Below are positions 43,273 to 52,316 of a stretch of 64,000 nucleotides of DNA, piece by piece. Origin of the DNA: Chthoniobacteraceae bacterium (GTDB lineage Bacteria > Verrucomicrobiota > Verrucomicrobiia > Chthoniobacterales > Chthoniobacteraceae). Positions within the stretch are counted from its first letter, which is position 1, and each line of letters starts with the position of its first letter. The translations under genes and the position numbers were made by a program. Location of the stretch: contig CANFTB010000001.1 of assembly GCA_947449735.1 (NCBI GenBank), positions 124,001 to 188,000 on the forward strand, written 5' to 3'. Under the pieces are notes generated by a model, which saw only the letters and a program-made list of their open reading frames with translations, was not told the origin of the DNA and did no database searches.

Positions 43273-46053
43273 TCACTTCAACTCCCGGATCATGTCCGGC
43301 GACGGGAGCGTCGTCGGTTGCACTTCGCGGTCGTGCCCGAGGATCACGACGTGCGCAAACGAAAGGTTCTCGTGCTCAAAGGAAGGAACCACACGCAGTG
43401 TCCCGCCGCAGCTCAATCCCGCCACGCACACGACAGAGTAACGCGGGTTCAGCGGATTTGTTCCCGAACAGATCACCGCGCTGTCGGGATGCGCAAAATG
43501 CTCCCCCCTGACTTCAAACGACGCCCGCCCGAACCGCACGGGCAAAGACTCCTGCCAACGAGACGCAAGGACATTGCAGGCGGGCCGGCCCACCAGGATC
43601 AGATGATTCCCTCGCAGCTCCGCCTCGCTCACCTCCTCGTCAGACCGGATCAGAACGCTCGTGTTGTGCTCCCGCCGGCGCAGGGCGAACTGTAGGAGCT
43701 TTGCCGCCTCCTGGTTCGCAACGCCCTCGTCCAAGGTTCCATAAACAATGACCGTTTTTTCCAGCTCAGATTCAAAAGTCAGAATCGTGAAGGGACACCG
43801 GTCGTTGGACGAAGATGCCGTGCCGTATTTGTCGAGAATGACCCGCTTCGGGCGCTCAGAGGTCGCGATCTCGATCGAGTCCTGCGTGCTTTCCAGCACC
43901 ACCGCAGCGGTCACCTCGTCGTCCTCAAGGGTCTCGACGGTCACCGGCAGCAGGGGGGCACCGCCACCGGCATCCCTGCCCAGCTTGACGCTCGTCACCC
44001 ATGAACGCCCGTTGCGCCGACAGTTCGCGTTTAGAATCCGAGCGTGTGAAAGCCCCGGTTCCTCGAGCCATCCGTGAAAGAAAGACCGCAACCGGCGGCC
44101 GGTCTCCGTTTCCAGGAAATCCAGGAACATCTCGCCTCCCACTCGCTGCCCGGCGTGCGCACTCCCAAACTTGTCCATCAGCTTCTCGAACCGCTCGGCC
44201 CCGAGCAGGCCCCTGAGGGTGTGCAGAAACAGAACCCCCTTCCCGCTGGCGATCCGGTGCCAGTTCTCATCACCAAATCTTCCTTTGAGAGCACCCAGAG
44301 GCACGTCCCCCCCGGCGAGAACTCCAAGGGCGTATTCCGAGCGGTAAGAGTTGAGCTCAACCCCAAGCTCCTCCAGATGATCCGGCGAGAGCTCTGGGCG
44401 GCCCGCCTTTTTCTGAAGGGCGAGCTCGAGGGCAACCACCTTTTCGTAGTTTGCAAAAGCGAGGGGCAGCCATGAGTCGGATTCGGCAGCGGGAAGCAGC
44501 GTCCCGCGCCAAGCGGGCGGCGTATCCAGCTCAGGCTCCTTTCGGTGCGGTGGTGGCAGCTCCTTTTCATCGGGATTGGCGGGATCAAACAAATCCAGCG
44601 GCCGGGGCAGATCTTTGGCCCGGGCTTCCAGGGGCAGATTGCCGTCAATCGTGGTCCAAGGATGATTCACCAGGGGCTTGATCTCCGGAAAACGCGTCCG
44701 TTCCAGAAACGTCGGGTTCCAAATGCCGCCCACCGGCGGTCCGAATGAGGCGATTGCTTGGAAACGCCCGGCAAGGTCGGCCGTTGTGTAAACGGCATCC
44801 ACGCTGAAAGCTGAAACCAGCGCCGGCGTGGTCAACACCTGTCGGGCAAACGCGCCGTCCATCTTGCCCTTGAAGCGTCCGTACATTTCCATCCAGAGGG
44901 CATCCCGCTTCGAAGGCTCAAAGACCGCGGCGGCCGAAGGCCTGCCAGTCACACCTGGCGAAGTTTCCAGGCGGACCTCCACATCCTTTGCATTGTTGCA
45001 GCTCCAGAAAAAACCTTCGGTGCCGCCGATCCATTCCCCCCGGCTGCCCCTGTGCAGCTTGTGCTCCTTCAAGCCCAGCGACAGCAGTGCAATTTCATTG
45101 CGTTTCGTATCGGCTAAAATCCATTCCGTACTCGAAAGGCCGTTTCCGCCCATCGAGAGAATGTCCGCAGCGCTCTCGATGTTTTCGGCATATTGCGAGG
45201 CCTTACGAATGCGTGCCGCCAGTGGAACTCCGGCAGGATCACAGGCCGTTTGCTGGATGGTGGTCTCGCACAAGACAAGGCCGCAGTCATTGACGATGAA
45301 GTCCATCCCGCTGTGCACCCCGCCGGGGTTTGTCTGCATCATAAACCGGTGCCCTTCCTCCGGTGTCACATCCATCCAAACGTTGTAATAGTTCGCCTGA
45401 TAGAGGTCGTACATCGTGATGTGTCCAATCACGATTTTGCCGTCCGGCGTCGCCACTCCGTTCGCGGCAAAAGCGCTGCACCGGGTCGGGCGCCCAGGCT
45501 TGGAAGGCTGGCTTTTCTTCGGAGAACCCTTTTCCTGCGGAGGACGAAACCCCTCCATCCCGGTGGGCGTCGCCTTCATCGCATCGCCCATCAAATCAAT
45601 TTCATTGGCGGCGTTGATTGCGGCGATGTCCACCACGTCCAGACTCCGCCCCTCCACGCGCGCGCCTGCGGACGTTGCGCCATCGGCAATTCCCTGCATC
45701 TCCTTACGCAACTCCTCGGGGTAGTGCCTGAGCATCAGGAAAGACGTCAGCTGCCGCATGTGACTCCAAGCCTCCGCAGGCGACTTGTAGTCTGATGAAG
45801 CCGATAGGCAGCGGATATATTCGGCAATCTCTGGCGCCAGCAGCCGGCCGTGCTGAACGCCCCGCTCATAAGGCGCGCCCTCGATGTGTACCACGGTCCA
45901 GCCCTTTTGCGTGTAGCGATACCCACTGCCAAAAGTCTGCACGTTCAATGGGTCCGGAATAAAGCCTGCGGAGGCGTCGGAGGCGCAGCAGCCGTCCATC
46001 GAGAGAATGCCCAAAATCGATAGAAGCAACGAGAGAAACGAAGCAGCCGGCAT
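43273..46053 (-). CDS. C45-type NTN hydrolase fused to an M1-like C-terminal region
   Basis: This is a 926-residue exported protein from the ATG at 46053 (signal PAASFLSLLLSILGIL). The first half matches the C45 acyltransferase/penicillin-acylase-like NTN hydrolases: WTVVHIEGAPYERGVQHGRLLAPEI (about 42-66), then a Pro/Lys-rich linker and the likely autoproteolytic nucleophile Cys192 in PTRCSAFAANG, followed by GHITMYDLYQ and TNPGGVHSGMDFIVND. The second half has helical blocks like the C-terminal part of M1 aminopeptidases (VLFLHTLRGLLGAERFEKLM, FLDFLETETGRRLRSFFHGW), but no HExxH zinc motif. It probably hydrolyses amide or lipid-amide bonds in the periplasm. ATG 46230 adds 59 implausible residues. 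Confidence 0.8.
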   Translation of the reverse strand: MPAASFLSLLLSILGILSMDGCCASDASAGFIPDPLNVQTFGSGYRYTQKGWTVVHIEGAPYERGVQHGRLLAPEIAEYIRCLSASSDYKSPAEAWSHMRQLTSFLMLRHYPEELRKEMQGIADGATSAGARVEGRSLDVVDIAAINAANEIDLMGDAMKATPTGMEGFRPPQEKGSPKKSQPSKPGRPTRCSAFAANGVATPDGKIVIGHITMYDLYQANYYNVWMDVTPEEGHRFMMQTNPGGVHSGMDFIVNDCGLVLCETTIQQTACDPAGVPLAARIRKASQYAENIESAADILSMGGNGLSSTEWILADTKRNEIALLSLGLKEHKLHRGSRGEWIGGTEGFFWSCNNAKDVEVRLETSPGVTGRPSAAAVFEPSKRDALWMEMYGRFKGKMDGAFARQVLTTPALVSAFSVDAVYTTADLAGRFQAIASFGPPVGGIWNPTFLERTRFPEIKPLVNHPWTTIDGNLPLEARAKDLPRPLDLFDPANPDEKELPPPHRKEPELDTPPAWRGTLLPAAESDSWLPLAFANYEKVVALELALQKKAGRPELSPDHLEELGVELNSYRSEYALGVLAGGDVPLGALKGRFGDENWHRIASGKGVLFLHTLRGLLGAERFEKLMDKFGSAHAGQRVGGEMFLDFLETETGRRLRSFFHGWLEEPGLSHARILNANCRRNGRSWVTSVKLGRDAGGGAPLLPVTVETLEDDEVTAAVVLESTQDSIEIATSERPKRVILDKYGTASSSNDRCPFTILTFESELEKTVIVYGTLDEGVANQEAAKLLQFALRRREHNTSVLIRSDEEVSEAELRGNHLILVGRPACNVLASRWQESLPVRFGRASFEVRGEHFAHPDSAVICSGTNPLNPRYSVVCVAGLSCGGTLRVVPSFEHENLSFAHVVILGHDREVQPTTLPSPDMIRELK

Positions 46054-46366
46054 GACCACTTTGGCAGCCCGGAACCGAGCGTTAAAACCACGCCGGGCAG
46101 AACACGCCGGAACGGCTATGAGAATCGGATCACCCCCGCGCTCATTCACAGAGGTTTTTCGCCGTCCATAAAGTCGCGCAGGAGTCATATAGGAACCATA
46201 GCTTGTCTTAGGCTCGGGCAAAATGATCACTGCCTAAATTTTGACCTCGCTAAGAAAGACTCTGTCCTAGGAGGGTGGTATCCTTGCTTCATAACACCCA
46301 AACATAACATTAACGCTGCCACAACCCCACCCGTTGCCACCCCGCCAACCCCCGAAATCAATTCCG
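46054..46366. other. Intergenic region between divergent genes
   Basis: These 313 bases presumably hold the promoters of the C45-type gene and the small secreted protein. I saw no gene, no strong hairpin and no clear promoter consensus. Confidence 0.4.
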
Positions 46367-46744
46367 ATGAAAAAACTCGTCTTTGCCCTCGCCCTGATTG
46401 CTGTGGCAAGCTCGGCCTTTGCTGAAAAGCCCAAGAAAACGGAGGAAGCAGCGGTGGCGTCTTCGGATGCCGTGGTAGGAAAATGGAAAGTCGACAGGGC
46501 CAAGGGCGAGGACGTGATCTGGACTTTCAGCGCAAACGGCTCCTTGGAGCGGCACAGTAGAAACTTGCACGAAAAAGGCAAATGGAAGCGGCTTAATGAC
46601 CAGACTCCTCCTTCTTACCAGTGCGAACTAAACGGCGGGGCAGCCGTAATCAAAGTCACTTACTCATCCGATCCTGAGCACCTCAGCCTGCACTCGGATG
46701 ACAACAAGACGCGAGCCACGGCCAAGCGCTTTCACCTGAAATAA
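46367..46744 (+). CDS. Small secreted protein, lipocalin-like strand pattern
   Basis: This is a 125-residue precursor with a classical signal peptide (MKKLVFALALIAVASSAFA-EK). After a short charged linker the mature part reads VVGKWKVDRAKGEDVIWTF, SLERHSRNLHEKGKWKRL, then further beta strands. This G-x-W plus repeated strands pattern is typical of small lipocalin/DUF-type domains that test for ligand or damage. No catalytic residues are evident. It is convergent with mnmE 49 bases downstream. Confidence 0.7.
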   Translation: MKKLVFALALIAVASSAFAEKPKKTEEAAVASSDAVVGKWKVDRAKGEDVIWTFSANGSLERHSRNLHEKGKWKRLNDQTPPSYQCELNGGAAVIKVTYSSDPEHLSLHSDDNKTRATAKRFHLK

Positions 46745-46793
46745 CGAATAGCCGGAAGTCACTGGATGGTGCGCAAAACTCGCTCCCCAGTCG

Positions 46794-48152
46794 TTATTTT
46801 CCGATACAAAAGGAACTGAAGATCCGGCCCAGAAGGTCCTCGGTATTCGACTTGCCCACGACTTCACCGCTGGAATCCAGCGCCGCCCGCAACTCCTCGG
46901 CGACAAACTCCGGCGGCAGTCCCTCCTTCAGCCCCTTTGCCGCCGCTTCCAAAAAGCCAAGGCTCCTCCGCAGGCAGTCCTGATGCCGCGCATTGATCGC
47001 CACGTCGTTCTCCGCGTCCGCCAACCCCAGGCCGCCGCGCAAGCGTGCTTCAATCGCCGCCTCCAAATCCTCCATCCCCTGCCCGCTCACGCAAGAGATC
47101 CGCACCGCCGGAACCTTGCTCCAAGAAGGATGCTCCGGCAAATCCGCTTTGTTCAGGACGCGCACCATCCGGGCCTCCTCCAGTAGCGCGCCTTCCGGCG
47201 CCGGAAGCGTCCCGTCAAAGACTCCGAGCACCAGGTCCGCCTGCTCCAGTTGCCTTCGGGCCCGCTCAATCCCCTCCTGCTCCAGCGCATCCGCGCCCTC
47301 CCTCAGGCCAGCAGTGTCCACCAGCCGCAGCGGCCAACCGCGCACCATCACCGTCTCCTCCAGCGTGTCCCGCGTCGTACCGGGAACCGGACTGACGATC
47401 GCCCGCTCAAATCCAAGCAGCCGGTTCAGGAGGCTGCTTTTGCCCACGTTAGGCGCGCCGGATAGAACCGTCCGCGCGCCGACCCTGAGAACCCGCCCCT
47501 GAAGCGCGGTTGCCAGCAGCCGGTTCAATTCATCCGTCGCACCCTGCATGCGCCCCAGCATCACGTCCCCCGTATCGGGCGAAATATCGTCCTCTGGAAA
47601 ATCAATGTACGCCTCCAGATGCGCGAGCAGGTCCAACAGCTGAGAGTGCAATTCGCGAATCCGCTCCCCCAGCCGCCCTGCGAGCTGCCGCGCCGCCGCC
47701 TTCATCGCCAGGTCGCTCTGCGCGCCGATCAAGTCCATGATCGCCTCGGCCTGGGTCAGGTCCAGCTTTCCATTGAGGTACGCGCGCCGGCTAAACTCGC
47801 CCGGCCCGGCGGCAACCGCCCCCGAACGCAACAACAACTCAAGAATGCGGCGAGTCACCAGACTTCCGCCGTGGCACCCGATCTCGATCACATCCTCGCC
47901 CGTAAAACTTGCCGGCGCTCGGAACACTGTCAGCAGCACCTCGTCCACGACGGACCCATCGTCCACGATCGCACCGAAGGTCTGCATCCGCGGACGCAAC
48001 TCCGACGCGTCGAAGGAAACGCCCGGTGCGCCCGGTGCCTTGCGTGGCCGGAACACGCGGGAGGCGACCTCCAATGCCCCCTCGCCGCTGACGCGCAGCA
48101 GCGCGACGGCCCCCTGCCCCGGGGGCGTTGCGATGGCTGCGATGGTTTCCAT
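46794..48152 (-). CDS. mnmE: tRNA modification GTPase MnmE
   Basis: MnmE acts with MnmG to install 5-carboxymethylaminomethyl groups on wobble uridine of tRNAs. It has 452 aa with start METIAAIATPPGQGAVALLRVSG. The N-terminal THF-binding domain has EFSRRAYLNGKLDLTQAEAI near residue 118. The inserted G domain shows GAPNVGKSSLLN (about 232), DTAGLRE (about 279) and NKAD (about 335). The C-terminus ends in the catalytic FCIGK. All key motifs are intact. hisC lies 42 bases upstream on the same strand. Confidence 0.97.
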   Translation of the reverse strand: METIAAIATPPGQGAVALLRVSGEGALEVASRVFRPRKAPGAPGVSFDASELRPRMQTFGAIVDDGSVVDEVLLTVFRAPASFTGEDVIEIGCHGGSLVTRRILELLLRSGAVAAGPGEFSRRAYLNGKLDLTQAEAIMDLIGAQSDLAMKAAARQLAGRLGERIRELHSQLLDLLAHLEAYIDFPEDDISPDTGDVMLGRMQGATDELNRLLATALQGRVLRVGARTVLSGAPNVGKSSLLNRLLGFERAIVSPVPGTTRDTLEETVMVRGWPLRLVDTAGLREGADALEQEGIERARRQLEQADLVLGVFDGTLPAPEGALLEEARMVRVLNKADLPEHPSWSKVPAVRISCVSGQGMEDLEAAIEARLRGGLGLADAENDVAINARHQDCLRRSLGFLEAAAKGLKEGLPPEFVAEELRAALDSSGEVVGKSNTEDLLGRIFSSFCIGK

Positions 48153-48194
48153 AAACGGGGTGAGCGCGTTTTAGCCGTGCCCGGTAAAGGCGCG

Positions 48195-49298
48195 TCAGGC
48201 GCCCGGCTTCAGGATCGCGGAGAGCGCCTCAATGAAACGCTGGTTCTGATCCATCGTCCCGACCGAAACCCGGATCCACTCAGGCAGTTTGTAAGAGGTC
48301 ATGTCGCGCACGATGATTCCCTGCTTCATGAGCGTGCTGAACATCGCCTTTCCGTCACCCACCTTCACGAGAACGAAATTCGCGTGGCTGGGAACGTATT
48401 CGAGCCCCAGCTTGCCGAAGCTTTCCTGAAGGTAATCCCGGCCCTGGTCGGTGATTTGCTTCGTCTTGAGCTGGTGCTCGTCGTCCAGAAGACCGGCGAG
48501 CGCGCCGGCCTGAGCAATTCCATTGGCATTGAAAGGCTGGCGGGTTTTCTGAAGAACAGAAATCAGCTCCGGGTTTGCCAGGCCGTAACCGATCCGAAGG
48601 TTTGCGAGCCCCTGGATTTTGGAGAAGGTACGAAGCACGACGACGTTCCTGCCCTGGCGCACGTACTTGAGGGTGTCCGGCGGGTTGTGCAAAAACTCGT
48701 AGTAGGCCTCGTCAAACACCACCACCACGTGGTCCGGCACCTTGTCCATAAACCGGTCGATTTCCTCCTGGGAAACCAGCGTGCCCGTCGGGTTGTTGGG
48801 ATTCGCGACAAAAACCTCACGGGTCGCCGGAGTGATCGCGGCGGCCATCGCATCGAGATCGTGCTTGAAGCCGGGATCGGCCACCTCCACCGTCCGCGCC
48901 CCGAAAAGCGTCGCCATGAGCTTGTACACCACAAACGCGTGGGAGGCCGTGACGATCTCGTCCCCCGGCTTCAAAAAGGCGTGGCCGATGAACTCAATGA
49001 CCTCGTTGGAACCGCATCCGAGGATGACGTTTTCCCGCTTCAACCCACAGCGTTTGCCGATCGCCTCGCGCAAATAATAACCGCCGCCATCGGGATAAAA
49101 ATGACTCCGCTCCAGAGTAGCGCGCATCGCCTCCAGCGCCTTCGGCGAGGGGCCGAGGGGGTTTTCGTTGGAAGCCAGTTTGATGATAGACGACGGCTCG
49201 AGCCCGAGTTCGCGGGCGACGTCCTCAATCGGCTTGCCGGGCTCGTAAGCCACAAGATCGCGAAGCCAGGGATGGGCGAGATTCCAAATGGATGACAT
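48195..49298 (-). CDS. hisC: Histidinol-phosphate aminotransferase
   Basis: HisC is a PLP enzyme of histidine biosynthesis that converts imidazole-acetol phosphate to histidinol phosphate. The start at 49298 (MSSIWNLAHPWLRDLVAYEPGK) gives 367 aa; ATG 49313 adds five residues. Motifs are KLASNENPLGPS (about 43-54), NPNNPTGTL (about 166), DEAYYEF (about 197), the PLP Lys in TFSKIQGLANLRIGYG (about 225-240) and SHANFVLVKV near 319. Other his genes are not nearby. Related enzymes can also act on aromatic amino acids. Confidence 0.93.
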   Translation of the reverse strand: MSSIWNLAHPWLRDLVAYEPGKPIEDVARELGLEPSSIIKLASNENPLGPSPKALEAMRATLERSHFYPDGGGYYLREAIGKRCGLKRENVILGCGSNEVIEFIGHAFLKPGDEIVTASHAFVVYKLMATLFGARTVEVADPGFKHDLDAMAAAITPATREVFVANPNNPTGTLVSQEEIDRFMDKVPDHVVVVFDEAYYEFLHNPPDTLKYVRQGRNVVVLRTFSKIQGLANLRIGYGLANPELISVLQKTRQPFNANGIAQAGALAGLLDDEHQLKTKQITDQGRDYLQESFGKLGLEYVPSHANFVLVKVGDGKAMFSTLMKQGIIVRDMTSYKLPEWIRVSVGTMDQNQRFIEALSAILKPGA

Positions 49299-49374
49299 AG
49301 AGCCTAACAGCATAAGGGTAGCGGACGCCGTTTGCCAACGCAGAGGATTCGGCGCGCGAAAGTTCCCCTGCGCC

Positions 49375-52122
49375 CTAGCTCGCGCCCCAAATCAGACGCA
49401 GTCCGTCCACCCGCAGCCGCGCGCCCGCAAACGCCTCTGCAAGCGCCGTCCGCTGTTCCTGCAGCAGCGCGATCTCCTCCGGACGCACGTGGTCGTTCAG
49501 TTCACGCAGCGCCTCCAGGCGCCCCACTTCCCCGTGGATCGCCGTCTCCATCGCCACCGTCGCAGCGGCGGCAAGTTCCGCCATACGCGCCCCCGCCAGC
49601 TCCTGCGCACGCGCCAGCATCGCCGGAAACAACTTTTTGCGAACCACGCTCTTGTCGAGCAGCTTCTGCACATCGCCTGTCTCCAGTACGAGCTTCCCCT
49701 CGGGATGCGCCTCCGTCAGGTCGGCGAGTTCGTGGTCCACCAGAACGCGCAGCGGCGTGGCGGGCAAAAACCGGTCGGCGTGCAGCGCGGCCGGCACCAC
49801 ACACTCCACGACAGTCAGCACCTCCAACATCAAACACTCCTTGGCGGCCCCCTTCCACACGCCAAAAGACGCGTTCCCCGAGTCCCCTCCCAGCATCAGG
49901 TCCATCGCCCCGCCCACCATCGGGTGGTCCTGGCTCATAAAGCTGACATCCTCACGGTGGAGGGCCCAGCTGCGCTGAAAAGTGGCCACCAGACCCTCGT
50001 TCGGAAGCGCGGGAAACGCCTCCTTCAAAAGCGGTCCGGCCTGGAAAAGGTAGCTGTCGTGCCCCCCGCCCATGTCCTCGGCGCCGATCCCGAAATAATC
50101 CAAAAGCTTCAGGAAAAACGCCTGGAATCCGGCGTCCCCGTCGCTAGCCCGGACCTGTTCCAACACCTCGGCAGCGTCTTCCGGACGGCAGGAATTCAGC
50201 TCCAAAAGGCGGTCGTAGCCGTGCTTCAACTTGGCGGTCACCTCGGAACGCAAAGTCTGCGTGCGTTTCACAAAAGCCTTCAAGGCGGCGGCATTGAACT
50301 CCCCGCAAAGCGCCGACAGTTCTTCTTTCTGCGCCGCGTAAATCTCCGCAGCACCATGCGGATTTTCCACAAACGCTCCCAACCCGTCCTGATACCAGCG
50401 GGCCAAAACCTCCTCCCCCGTGCCCTCCACGTAGGGTACGTGAATCTGGATGGTCGCGCTCTGGCCGATGCGGTCCAGACGCCCGATCCGCTGCTCGAGC
50501 AGCTCGGGGTTTTCCGGCAGGTCGAACAGCACAAGGTTCTGGGCAAACTGGAAGTTGCGGCCCTCGCTTCCGATCTCGGAACAAATCAACAACCTTGCCC
50601 CCTCGGGTTCAGCGAAAAACGCGGCGTTGCGGTCCCGCTGCATCAGGGTGAGGCCCTCGTGGAAAAGTCCGCAGAGCACGTTGATCTCGCGCAGAATGGC
50701 GGCGTGGACGGACTCGGCGAGCGGCCGGGTTTTGCAGATCAGCAGAAGCTTGGCTTCGGGCAGCTCCTTGAGAAGGCCCGCGAGCCATTTGATTTTCAGC
50801 AAAAAAGGCTCCCCCGTCTTGCCAGCCTTGAGCTTCACCAGGTTCGCGTTCCGTTCGGGAAAGCCGGTGAGCGCAGCACGCGTGTTGCGGAACATCACGC
50901 GCCCCGTACCGAAGGCGTCCAGCAGCGCGCGCACGAGGGCCTCCCGCGCCCCCTCGGCACCGGAGCTTAGTTCTGCAAAGAGACGTTGAATCGTTGCGGA
51001 ACGCTTGCTGAAGAGCGCCTCATCCTTCTTTGTCAGGTTCTTTCCTTCCAACAAACGGTCCACCGCCACCGCCACTTTTTCGTAATGCAATGCCTCGTCG
51101 GCAAACGCATCGAGGCTCACATGCCGCGCGGGGTCTAGGAGTCGAAGCCTCGCAAAGTGTCCCTCCGGGCCGAGCTGCTGCGGAGTCGCGGTGAGCAGAA
51201 GCAACCCTGGCACCCTAGCCGCGAGCGACTCTACCAGAGTGTACTCCGCGCCTGGACCGGCGGCGCTCCATTGCAGATGGTGCGCTTCGTCGACCACCAG
51301 CAGATCCCATCCCGCCTCCAGCGCTTGGGCGCGGCGCGCCTCGTCGTTCGCAAGAAAACCGATGCTGCAGATGACCAGCTGGTTTTCCAAAAAGGGGTTC
51401 GCGCCGGGATCGTTCACCTCGATGGCCAGGCAGCGTTCGACGTCAAAAATACTGAAGAGCAGGTTGAAGCGCCGCCACATTTCCACAAACCACTGGTGAA
51501 TGAGCGGCTCGGGAAGCAGCACCAGAATGCGCGCGGCGCGCCCGGTCAGATGGAGCCGATGGAGGATGAGCCCAGCCTCGATGGTTTTGCCCAAGCCCAC
51601 CTCGTCTGCGAGGAGCACCCTGGGCTGCTGGCGCGACGCCACCTCTCGGGCGATGAACATCTGGTGCGGCAAAAGATCCACGCGCCCCCCGACGAAGCCG
51701 CGCACCGGACTCTGCAGCATGGCGGCGCGGCGGCGCAGGGTTTCGGCGCGCAGATCGAACGCATAAAGATCCTCCACCTGCCCCGCGAGCAGGCGCTCTT
51801 CCGGACTGCTGAAACTGATGGAATCGGACAGATGCGCCTCCGGGACCTCCCCGCGCGAAGACAGGTACACGAGGAGCCCGTCGCGTTCCTCCACGGATTC
51901 CACCACGAAAGGCTCGCCGCTGTGCAGCTTCAGCCGGTCGCCCTCCTTGAAACGCACCCGGCGCAGGGGCGCCCCTTTGAGCGCATACTGGCGCCGTTCG
52001 CCCGCGGCTGGAAAAAGCACCTCCACGCGTGCCGTATCGGTCTTTAGTACAATGCCCAGACCCAGTTCGGGCTCCGTATCACTCACGATCCTTTGTCCAG
52101 GCTGCATCCGATCATTCTCCAT
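49375..52122 (-). CDS. RapA/HepA-like SNF2-family RNA polymerase-associated ATPase
   Basis: This is a 915-residue Swi2/Snf2 translocase similar to RapA, which recycles RNA polymerase after transcription. An N-terminal Tudor/SH3-like pair (residues 8-100: RIVSDTEPELGLGIVL, then RVRFKEGDRLKLHSG) precedes the ATPase core: Walker A VLLADEVGLGKTIEAGLIL (about 170-188), DEAH box LLVVDEAHHLQWS (about 275), helicase motif III TATPQQ, and C-terminal motif VI LEQRIGRLDRIGQ (about 545). The C-terminal RapA-specific domains are present but divergent. It appears monocistronic. Classification as RapA-like is firm; the exact role is by family. Confidence 0.9.
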   Translation of the reverse strand: MENDRMQPGQRIVSDTEPELGLGIVLKTDTARVEVLFPAAGERRQYALKGAPLRRVRFKEGDRLKLHSGEPFVVESVEERDGLLVYLSSRGEVPEAHLSDSISFSSPEERLLAGQVEDLYAFDLRAETLRRRAAMLQSPVRGFVGGRVDLLPHQMFIAREVASRQQPRVLLADEVGLGKTIEAGLILHRLHLTGRAARILVLLPEPLIHQWFVEMWRRFNLLFSIFDVERCLAIEVNDPGANPFLENQLVICSIGFLANDEARRAQALEAGWDLLVVDEAHHLQWSAAGPGAEYTLVESLAARVPGLLLLTATPQQLGPEGHFARLRLLDPARHVSLDAFADEALHYEKVAVAVDRLLEGKNLTKKDEALFSKRSATIQRLFAELSSGAEGAREALVRALLDAFGTGRVMFRNTRAALTGFPERNANLVKLKAGKTGEPFLLKIKWLAGLLKELPEAKLLLICKTRPLAESVHAAILREINVLCGLFHEGLTLMQRDRNAAFFAEPEGARLLICSEIGSEGRNFQFAQNLVLFDLPENPELLEQRIGRLDRIGQSATIQIHVPYVEGTGEEVLARWYQDGLGAFVENPHGAAEIYAAQKEELSALCGEFNAAALKAFVKRTQTLRSEVTAKLKHGYDRLLELNSCRPEDAAEVLEQVRASDGDAGFQAFFLKLLDYFGIGAEDMGGGHDSYLFQAGPLLKEAFPALPNEGLVATFQRSWALHREDVSFMSQDHPMVGGAMDLMLGGDSGNASFGVWKGAAKECLMLEVLTVVECVVPAALHADRFLPATPLRVLVDHELADLTEAHPEGKLVLETGDVQKLLDKSVVRKKLFPAMLARAQELAGARMAELAAAATVAMETAIHGEVGRLEALRELNDHVRPEEIALLQEQRTALAEAFAGARLRVDGLRLIWGAS

Positions 52123-52316
52123 AAGGGGCGGGAAAAGTAACGAGTCGGCCGCCTGACGGGAAGCTCCTTGAGAGGGTACACCGCGAAAAGATGAGACGCC
52201 GCGAAATACGCCCTAAACGACAGCCCCTCGCGGCGCACTCCACAAGCGGCGCACTTCCATGCGACAGGTCACCAAGGCGTCCCAGCCAGAGGAACCAAAC
52301 CAAAACGGCGGACCAA

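Noticed and set aside
47619..50970. Two plus-strand frames over 500 codons opposite mnmE, hisC and the RapA-like gene
   Set aside because: The minus-strand genes carry all family motifs; the plus frames have only Arg/His/Gln-rich shadow sequence.
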